A stretch of 9,660 nucleotides of DNA from Betaproteobacteria bacterium (GTDB lineage Bacteria > Pseudomonadota > Gammaproteobacteria > Burkholderiales > Burkholderiaceae_E). A model generated the notes under the pieces. It ran no database searches, was not told the DNA's origin, and saw only the letters and a program-made list of their open reading frames with translations. Where the stretch lies: NCBI GenBank assembly GCA_009922405.1, contig RFVZ01000089.1:1-9660 (forward strand), in the 5' to 3' direction. The position numbers and the translations under genes were made by a program. Every line of letters begins with the position of its first letter. Positions within the stretch are counted from its first letter, which is position 1. Below, one piece after another: positions 4,935-9,660 of the stretch.

Positions 4935-6527
4935 CAGATTCTCCTGGCAGCGCGACGTTGACCTGTCCGTCGCGGAATTCAAGGGAGAGCGTGATCGGCG
5001 GCGACCGGCGCTGCGCACAATCACGAACCCACGTTGCAGCGTGCGCTGCGGTCCAAGCCCGATGACCTGATCCAGTTCACGTCTCACTTCAGTATTCGCC
5101 ACAGTCCATCGGCGCCATGCGTTACGCGTGAGTTCGAGCCATGCCGGCTCGGTCATCGCCCGCGCCAGATCGACCTGTCTGAACGCATCAGGGACGATCT
5201 GATTTTGCATGGAATCAACCGCGTGACGCGCCACTCGGATAGCCGAGGCCGCACCCGATTCGATCCTTTCCCAACCCGAATCGACCTGCCTGCGACCTTG
5301 ATCAATGACATCGCGTGCGTCATCGCCAATCCGACCTCGCAAATGAGCCAGCGATTGATCCGCCAATTGACAGCGCGACCGCGCCGACTCGGTCAGGTGC
5401 GCTCGCCACTGATCGGTCACTGACTGCGCACGCTGGGCAGCATGCGTCGCCGCTCTAACAATCGCTTCGAAGGCACTTTCCGCCTGCCCCGCTGATCCCG
5501 CAATCGATGCCTCAACAAATTGAATCAACTTGGACGGCGTCCCGCCAACCCAGCGCGCAAGCTCATCGAGAATCGTCTGATCGCGCTCGTGGCCGACGCC
5601 TATCAAGACGGGCACCGGAGAACGACAGAGCGCCCGTGCGATCTCAAGATCATCGAGCCAGTGCAGGTCCGCACTGGCACCGCCACCTCGAAGCAATGCA
5701 ATGGCGTCCGCGCCGGACGACTCCGCCCATTGCCCGGCTTCCTGCAAGGTCGTACTAAGCGACGACGATGCCCGGACGCCTTGAAATATCGCGATCCGAT
5801 AGGTGAACGAACATAAACCCAGGCCCTCAAGGCGGTCCGCCTCCTTCCGGAAATCGCCCAAACCTGCGGCGCCATCCGGTGCAATCACGACAATTGAAAA
5901 GAAATCGCGCGGCAACCTCTTTTCGCGGTTGGCCGAATAAATGCCCTCACGCACTAACTGCTCACGAATCCGGCGCCGACGCAGGGCAAGTTCACCCATC
6001 GTGTAGTCCGGATCGATCTCGCGAATCTGGAGCGAAAGCCCAAAACGCGGATGAAAGGACACGGACGCCCGCACCAAAACCTTGATACCAGCCACAAAAT
6101 GCACACCAGTCGCCGCTTCGAACCGGCCAATCACGGCTTCCCGGTCATCGTTCCAGATCAAGGCTCGGGCGCGCGCAACCTCCTGGCCGAGTTCATTGTT
6201 CTCAACCAGGTCAAAGTAAAGGTGACCGCGCTTTGGGTCGAAAGAAGCCACATCCGCACGCACCCAGATCGCGCCTCCGAAGTGCTCGGCGACCGCTTGT
6301 GCGACCCCCGCAAGGAGCGCCGACAAGGAACGTCCGCTGGGCTTGTCCGAGTCCGTGGTGGGCACGAATTCAGGCGTCTGACTCTCACCCGGAATCCACT
6401 GCGAAAAAGCGAGTGGATTGAACCCTGGCGGAACGAACCAGCGCTTGGATGCCCAGTCAAAGCGGGCCCCCAGCGCCTTGACGGCATCCTTTTGCGCAAA
6501 TGGAACATCAAGAAAAACCGGATCCAT
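4596..6527 (-). CDS. xseA: Exonuclease VII large subunit with N-terminal DUF5710-like module, in frame with XseB as sequenced
   Basis: The large subunit of exonuclease VII degrades single-stranded DNA in repair. Residues 3-44 form a DUF5710-like module (LDVPFAQKDAVKALGARFDW, then KRWFVPPG). About 66-175 is the OB-fold (LLAGVAQAVAEHFGGAIWVRA...). About 205-345 is the nuclease core with APDGAAGLGDF, RGGG at 280-283 and GHERD at 312-316 (usual GHETD), followed by TPSK. A long helical region extends to LQRGFVIVR. After about residue 509 the frame departs from XseA. The normal ending (ITLSLEFRDG..., stop at 4924-4926) lies one frame over, so the uninterrupted frame instead continues into xseB from residue 532. 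Restoring one base gives a 534-residue XseA. The start ATG at 6527 has AGGA 7 nt upstream. The core is divergent from housekeeping XseA, as in DUF5710-bearing variants. Confidence 0.82.
   Translation of the reverse strand: MDPVFLDVPFAQKDAVKALGARFDWASKRWFVPPGFNPLAFSQWIPGESQTPEFVPTTDSDKPSGRSLSALLAGVAQAVAEHFGGAIWVRADVASFDPKRGHLYFDLVENNELGQEVARARALIWNDDREAVIGRFEAATGVHFVAGIKVLVRASVSFHPRFGLSLQIREIDPDYTMGELALRRRRIREQLVREGIYSANREKRLPRDFFSIVVIAPDGAAGLGDFRKEADRLEGLGLCSFTYRIAIFQGVRASSSLSTTLQEAGQWAESSGADAIALLRGGGASADLHWLDDLEIARALCRSPVPVLIGVGHERDQTILDELARWVGGTPSKLIQFVEASIAGSAGQAESAFEAIVRAATHAAQRAQSVTDQWRAHLTESARSRCQLADQSLAHLRGRIGDDARDVIDQGRRQVDSGWERIESGAASAIRVARHAVDSMQNQIVPDAFRQVDLARAMTEPAWLELTRNAWRRWTVANTEVRRELDQVIGLGPQRTLQRGFVIVRSAGRRRSRSPLNSATDRSTSRCQENLMPPNKYQGDEMPKPIPSAQPKAAQESVESQESLESLESLDPASFNAAYEVLRRNAELLRDQEELDIDRLVPLVEQSMQAYRICRSRLDAVRLALESRLGPDEGAVVVEPSDQ
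4623..4640 (+). terminator. GC hairpin just past the peroxidase stop
   Basis: GGCCCC (4623-4628) and GGGGCC (4635-4640) form a perfect 6-bp stem with a 6-nt loop, 21 nt after the peroxidase stop and inside the convergent xseB coding region. No T tract follows on the plus strand. It may be an imperfect terminator between convergent genes or simply coding sequence. Confidence 0.25.
4822..4866 (-). repeat. Five tandem 9-nt units in xseB
   Basis: On the plus strand, units of the form GACTCCAGG occur five times head to tail with one or two changes each: 4822-4830, 4831-4839, 4840-4848, 4849-4857 and 4858-4866. On the coding strand they give a Glu-Ser-Leu/Val/Gln series (QESVESQESLESLESLDP). The repeat lies in the N-terminal extension before the XseB domain, so unit-number changes would keep the frame. 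Confidence 0.85.
4924..5003 (-). other. Frame disruption near the 3' end of xseA
   Basis: In the frame of XseA, codons after VIVRSAGRR read RSRSPLNSATDRST, which is not XseA-like. One frame over, from 4995 the DNA reads ITLSLEFRDGQVNVALPGES and two more residues before TAA at 4926-4924. That is the expected C-terminal strand of XseA. The change lies within or beside the repetitive CGCCGCCG at 5003-4996. The distance from ATG 6527 to this stop is one nucleotide short of a multiple of three, which fits loss of a single base. It may be a real mutation or a sequencing error in a GC repeat. Confidence 0.75.
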
Positions 6528-6547
6528 GGCGCAATCCTACGCTGGGC

Positions 6548-6564
6548 CCGCACGTTTTTTGCGG
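6548..6564. promoter_or_regulatory. Short palindrome in the xseA / CBS divergent region
   Basis: CCGCA (6548-6552) and TGCGG (6560-6564) flank a T-rich 7-nt spacer in the 78-nt gap between the divergent starts of xseA (6527) and the CBS gene (6606). The gap must hold both promoters. I could not find good -35/-10 pairs, so an operator role is only a possibility. Confidence 0.2.
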
Positions 6565-6605
6565 ACCGACTCAGATCCTGCCCAACCCACGTCCCGAGGC
6601 ACCTC

Positions 6606-7043
6606 ATGCTCAATCGCAAAATCGCCGAAGTCATGACCTTCCCCACCTGCAGCGTCGAGCCAAACACCACGATCCACCGCGCCGCTGAGTTGATGGCCGA
6701 GCATGGCGTGGGCACTCTGCCGGTCTGTGATGGTCCGACCGTTGTCGGAATCATTACCGACCGCGATATCACCGTACGTGCGACCGCGTTGGGCGCGACA
6801 CCAGACGGCTGGAAATGCTCGGATGCGATGACCGTAGACGTCCAGACATGTCGTACAGAAGAAGCCTGCGACGAAGTGCTTGAGCGGATGGCTCGCATAG
6901 GTATCCGGCGCATGCCAGTGGTTGGCGACGACGGACACCTGGTCGGTATTGTCGCCCTGGGCGACCTCGTGCATCAGGACGCGGCGCGGGCGGGACGTGC
7001 CCTTGACCGCATCAGTGAACCCCGGGCAGCGCATCGAACATAA
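6606..7043 (+). CDS. Two-CBS-domain protein
   Basis: This 145-residue cytoplasmic protein consists almost entirely of a CBS-domain pair (Bateman module). CBS1 spans about residues 3-58: KIAEVMTFPTCSVEPNTTIHRAAELMAEHGVGTLPVCDG, then VVGIITDRDITVRATALG. CBS2 spans about 70-125: CSDAMTVDVQTC, VLERMARIGIRRMPVVGDDG, then LVGIVALGDL. Such modules commonly bind adenosine nucleotides and often regulate a partner. No catalytic domain is attached, and its partner cannot be named from sequence. The start ATG at 6606 has GAGG 6 nt upstream and fits the family N-terminus. The same frame is open further upstream to 6051, but that part is antisense to xseA and not homologous. It lies 86 nt before the exonuclease and may share its transcript. 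Confidence 0.88.
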   Translation: MLNRKIAEVMTFPTCSVEPNTTIHRAAELMAEHGVGTLPVCDGPTVVGIITDRDITVRATALGATPDGWKCSDAMTVDVQTCRTEEACDEVLERMARIGIRRMPVVGDDGHLVGIVALGDLVHQDAARAGRALDRISEPRAAHRT

Positions 7044-7129
7044 AGGCTGGCGCCGAAGGTCGACGTTGCCCACTGGGGCTGACCGGCCCGAAGTCGGTTA
7101 ATCTCCGGCCATACACGCTCAGGCTCCTC

Positions 7130-8167
7130 ATGTTTGACCCCGACACCCTTCAACGCTGGCAAGCGGGGGCACTCAGCCCGGCCGAAGCCCGCGTTCTGGT
7201 TGACCAGATTGCTCCGTTGTTTGAACGCGACCCGCGCTACCGAATCGCACGCGAGCTGACCCCGCGCGATCATTTCAATGCCCCAACTGGCGCCCCCACC
7301 GCCCATGGTCTGATTCTCGATGTCGAGGCAACCGGTCTGGATCGGGCCAACGACCAAATCATTGAACTGGGTGTCCTGAGCTTTGAGTTTGAGCCCGCGA
7401 CCGCCCGGATCCTTCGGGTCATCAAGGTGCTCGACGAACTTGAAGACCCGGGTAGCCCCATTCCGCCCGCGGCGATCGCGGTGCACGGCATTTCGAACGA
7501 AATGGTCAAAGGTCGCCGGATTGATGACGACTCGGTTCGACGCCTAGCGCAGGGCGCGTCGATCATCATCGCTCACAATGCCGAATACGATCGGGCCATG
7601 GTCGAGCGCCGCTTTGATTGCTTTGCCGATCGTCATTGGGCCTGCTCCGCCCGCGAGATCCCTTGGCGCGAGCATGGGTTCGCCAGCAATGCGCTCGGTC
7701 ATCTCGCGCTGGCCTCTGGGCTCTTTTTTGGTGCCCACCGCGCGGTGATGGACTGCAGAGCCGTCTTGGAGGTGCTTTCCAGGCCGTTTCCGCGGCCCTT
7801 GGAGGATGAGATCACCCATCCGGAAAGTGAGCCCGCCAGACCGGAAAAGGAGCCCGCCAAGCCAGCGTTGGCATGGCTGCTCGAAAGCTCTGGGCGACTC
7901 GAGCACAAGCTTTGGGCATTGCAGGCACCCTTTGATCGAAAGGACCATCTCAAAGGCCGGGGTTATCGCTGGCACAGCGGAGACGACGGTCAGCCCAAGG
8001 CCTGGGCACTTACTCTCGTGGCAGAAGCGAACCGGCTCCAGGACGAACTTAATTGGCTTAGGAATGAGGTCTATAAAGCACCGATTCGCTTGCGGCTCGA
8101 CACACTCGATGCCCGCAGCCGCTACACCGAGCGAAACTCGGTGAGCGAAACAATCACTCTTTCGTGA
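7130..8167 (+). CDS. DEDDh 3'-5' exonuclease with C-terminal DUF5710-like module
   Basis: This 345-residue DnaQ-fold exonuclease has Exo I ILDVEATGLD (Asp64, Glu66), Exo II HNAEYDRAMVERRF (Asp154) and Exo III GAHRAVMDCRAVLEVL (His203, Asp208). The full DEDDh set is present, so two-metal 3'-5' exonuclease activity on DNA or RNA is expected. A 55-residue N-terminal helical lead precedes it. After a charged Pro/Glu linker (about 220-246), residues 264-295 read APFDRKDHLKGRGYRW, then a gap, then PKAWAL. This resembles the DUF5710-like module of the nearby XseA. A helical tail then ends in RSRYTER. It is not the replicative epsilon subunit; it resembles free-standing repair or RNA-processing exonucleases. 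The start ATG at 7130 has a weak AGG upstream. It converges on the next gene with a 14-nt overlap. Confidence 0.87.
   Translation: MFDPDTLQRWQAGALSPAEARVLVDQIAPLFERDPRYRIARELTPRDHFNAPTGAPTAHGLILDVEATGLDRANDQIIELGVLSFEFEPATARILRVIKVLDELEDPGSPIPPAAIAVHGISNEMVKGRRIDDDSVRRLAQGASIIIAHNAEYDRAMVERRFDCFADRHWACSAREIPWREHGFASNALGHLALASGLFFGAHRAVMDCRAVLEVLSRPFPRPLEDEITHPESEPARPEKEPAKPALAWLLESSGRLEHKLWALQAPFDRKDHLKGRGYRWHSGDDGQPKAWALTLVAEANRLQDELNWLRNEVYKAPIRLRLDTLDARSRYTERNSVSETITLS
7820..7861 (+). repeat. Two tandem 21-nt units in the exonuclease linker
   Basis: Positions 7820-7840 and 7841-7861 are head-to-tail copies matching at 17 of 21 bases. Both begin CCGGAAA and share GAGCCCGCCA. They encode PESEPAR and PEKEPAK in the linker between the DEDDh domain and the C-terminal module, so the duplication keeps the frame and lengthens a flexible hinge. 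Confidence 0.8.
8125..8143. repeat. Perfect 7-bp inverted repeat near the exonuclease 3' end
   Basis: CACCGAG (8125-8131) and CTCGGTG (8137-8143) enclose a CGAAA loop. The structure sits 24 nt before the exonuclease stop and 10 nt beyond the stop of the convergent membrane gene. Neither strand has a T tract after it, so it is at best a weak terminator for the minus-strand gene. Confidence 0.35.
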
Positions 8168-8342
8168 GCAGCAAGCTCAACGCCACAAGTACCAGTCCGT
8201 ATAGAGGCGCAAAAAGCCTCACTGCTCGCCAAATTTGAGGCGAGTTGGTCTTGCCCTTACGCCAAAGGTAGTACTGGTAGAGGGGCGGCGCCGCTAGGAC
8301 GACCGCAAACTCGACGAGCAACTCGATCTTGACCGGGTCCAT
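8154..8342 (-). CDS. Small two-helix membrane protein
   Basis: This unrecognised 62-residue protein has two hydrophobic segments, about residues 7-26 (ELLVEFAVVLAAPPLYQYYL) and 41-60 (LFAPLYGLVLVALSLLL). They are joined by a basic loop (WRKGKTNSPQIWRAVR), giving a helical hairpin in the membrane. ATG 8342 has no strong Shine-Dalgarno. It lies 46 nt downstream of the mmsA stop on the same strand, so it could be read through from mmsA. Its 3' end overlaps the convergent exonuclease by 14 nt. The clear hydrophobic pattern supports it as real; the function is unknown. Confidence 0.6.
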   Translation of the reverse strand: MDPVKIELLVEFAVVLAAPPLYQYYLWRKGKTNSPQIWRAVRLFAPLYGLVLVALSLLLTKE

Positions 8343-8388
8343 GGCTCAGAGACGGCACCGAGGAGCGGAACTCCAGACTGGTAAAAGC

Positions 8389-9660
8389 TCAGCCGAGCCG
8401 GGGGAATGAAAACTCGGCCCCGCGGGACTCGCCATCTGGCCAGCGCTGCATGATCGCTTTGTGGCGGGTATAAAACCGCACGCCCTCCGGCCCATAGATG
8501 TGGTGGTCGCCAAAAAGGCTGCGCTTCCAGCCACCAAAACTGTTAAACGCCATGGGCACGGGGAGTGGCACATTGATACCCACCATGCCAATCTGCACCG
8601 CGCGGGCAAACTCGCGCGCAGTGCCGCCGTCGCGAGTAAAAATCGCGACGCCATTGCCGTACTCGTGACCATTCACCAGGGCGAGCGCAGCACCGATATC
8701 GGGCACTCGCATCACACAAAGTACGGGCCCAAAAATCTCTTCGCGATAGACCGTCATCTCGGCGGTCACCCCGTCCAGCAAGGTTGCACCGACGAAGTAT
8801 CCGTCTTCAAAACCCGCCACGCGATAGCCGCGGCCGTCCACAACAGATTGAGCGCCCTCGGCGATGCCTTGGCCAATCAGGTGTTCGATACGGGCTTTGG
8901 CAGCTGCCGTGATCACTGGACCCATTTCGGCGTCTTGCTGATGACCCTCGCCAATTTTGAGAGCACGCACGCGCGGCGCCAGAAGCTCAATCAAGGCATC
9001 CCCTGCAGCGCCCACCGCTACCGCCACGGAAATCGCCATGCATCGCTCGCCGGCAGAACCATAGGCCGCCCCGAGCAACGCGTCGCAGGCGGCGTTCATA
9101 TCGGCGTCGGGCATCACGACCATGTGGTTCTTGGCGCCGCCCAGGGCCTGCACCCGTTTTCCGTGGGCACAACCCGTGGTGTAGATATGTTCGGCAACAG
9201 GGGTCGAGCCCACGAAACTCACAGCCTGAATCTGAGGATGGGCCAGGATCGCGTCGACGATCGCCCGGTCGCCGTGAACAACGTTGAATACACCGTCGGG
9301 AAGACCAGCTTCCTTCAACAGCCGGGCCATTACCAGACTCGGTGAGGGGTCGCGCTCACTGGGCTTCAGAACGAACGTATTGCCGCAAGCGATCGCCAGC
9401 GGAAACATCCACATCGGCACCATCGCGGGAAAATTAAAGGGCGTGATACCTGCCACCACGCCCAAGGGTTGGCGTACCGACCAGGCATCAATTCCGCGCG
9501 CGATCTGCTCGGTGAATTCCCCTTTGAGCAAATTAGGAATCCCGGTCGCGAATTCGATCATCTCGATTCCGCGAACCACCTCGCCCACCGCATCGGGAAA
9601 GGTCTTGCCATGTTCGGCGACGATCAGGCGGGCGATCTCATCGCGGTGGGTTTGCGCCAG
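8389..9660 (-). CDS. mmsA: CoA-acylating methylmalonate-semialdehyde dehydrogenase (5' end outside window)
   Basis: This aldehyde dehydrogenase superfamily enzyme converts (methyl)malonate semialdehyde, NAD+ and CoA to propionyl- or acetyl-CoA with CO2 release, in valine, beta-alanine and myo-inositol breakdown. The 423 visible residues contain [35 protein letters not shown] and the NAD-site segment [14 protein letters not shown]. They also contain [15 protein letters not shown], typical of MmsA, and [14 protein letters not shown] with the catalytic cysteine (codon at 9042-9040). EEIFGPVL and [12 protein letters not shown] are also present. The frame continues to the right edge as [20 protein letters not shown], an MmsA N-terminal sequence, so the GTG at 9588 is not the real start. 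About 70 N-terminal residues should lie outside. No regulator or mmsB is visible. Confidence 0.93.
   Translation of the reverse strand: MAQTHRDEIARLIVAEHGKTFPDAVGEVVRGIEMIEFATGIPNLLKGEFTEQIARGIDAWSVRQPLGVVAGITPFNFPAMVPMWMFPLAIACGNTFVLKPSERDPSPSLVMARLLKEAGLPDGVFNVVHGDRAIVDAILAHPQIQAVSFVGSTPVAEHIYTTGCAHGKRVQALGGAKNHMVVMPDADMNAACDALLGAAYGSAGERCMAISVAVAVGAAGDALIELLAPRVRALKIGEGHQQDAEMGPVITAAAKARIEHLIGQGIAEGAQSVVDGRGYRVAGFEDGYFVGATLLDGVTAEMTVYREEIFGPVLCVMRVPDIGAALALVNGHEYGNGVAIFTRDGGTAREFARAVQIGMVGINVPLPVPMAFNSFGGWKRSLFGDHHIYGPEGVRFYTRHKAIMQRWPDGESRGAEFSFPRLG

Noticed and set aside
6051..6605. Long N-terminal extension of the CBS protein
   Set aside because: The extension is the antisense of xseA with no family resemblance; ATG 6606 has GAGG upstream and matches the family start.
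8461..9345. 294-codon plus-strand open frame antisense to mmsA
   Set aside because: Composition (His/Arg-rich) and position opposite a clearly conserved gene show it is a GC-driven shadow frame.

Overview
The window is a high-GC, densely packed bacterial chromosomal segment. The protein families suggest a betaproteobacterium, probably of Burkholderiales type. Evidence for this is the LuxR-type response-regulator output domain with its NRTQAV ending, the DUF883/YqjE gene pair, the divergent XseA/XseB variant and the CoA-acylating methylmalonate-semialdehyde dehydrogenase. The assignment is inferred from family resemblance only. I saw no rRNA, tRNA, CRISPR array, transposase or integrase.

Layout. 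The left edge holds the 3' part of a LuxR/NarL-family response regulator (+), followed by a GC-rich hairpin. Next is an orphan 238-residue protein of unknown function (+) that ends at a hairpin with a short T tract. A minus-strand cluster of five tightly spaced genes (about 3778 down to 1250) follows. In transcription order it encodes a DUF883 ElaB/YqjD-like membrane protein, a YqjE/holin-X family membrane protein, a small YqjK-position membrane protein, an unrecognised 279-residue protein and an exported four-cysteine protein. Several of these overlap, so they probably form one operon.

Divergent from that operon is a periplasmic glutathione peroxidase (+), whose end overlaps the end of the next minus-strand locus. 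That locus encodes exonuclease VII. The large subunit carries an N-terminal DUF5710-like module. Its reading frame is disrupted near its C-terminus, so as sequenced it runs in frame into the small subunit xseB. The normal XseA tail and stop codon are still visible one frame over.

Divergent from xseA are a two-CBS-domain protein (+) and a DEDDh 3'-5' exonuclease (+). The exonuclease has a C-terminal module whose motif resembles the DUF5710-like module of XseA. A short two-helix membrane protein and an edge-truncated mmsA (both -) close the window.

How it fits together. The best-supported functional themes are envelope/stress adaptation (the DUF883-YqjE operon and the peroxidase) and DNA processing (Exo VII plus the DEDDh exonuclease). 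The most notable observations are the xseA/xseB frame disruption, the matching PF-KD-K-G-R-W-K-W modules on two unrelated nucleases, and the uncharacterised downstream genes of the YqjD/E operon. I see no clear evidence for a wholly new system, and the rest looks like ordinary chromosomal content.
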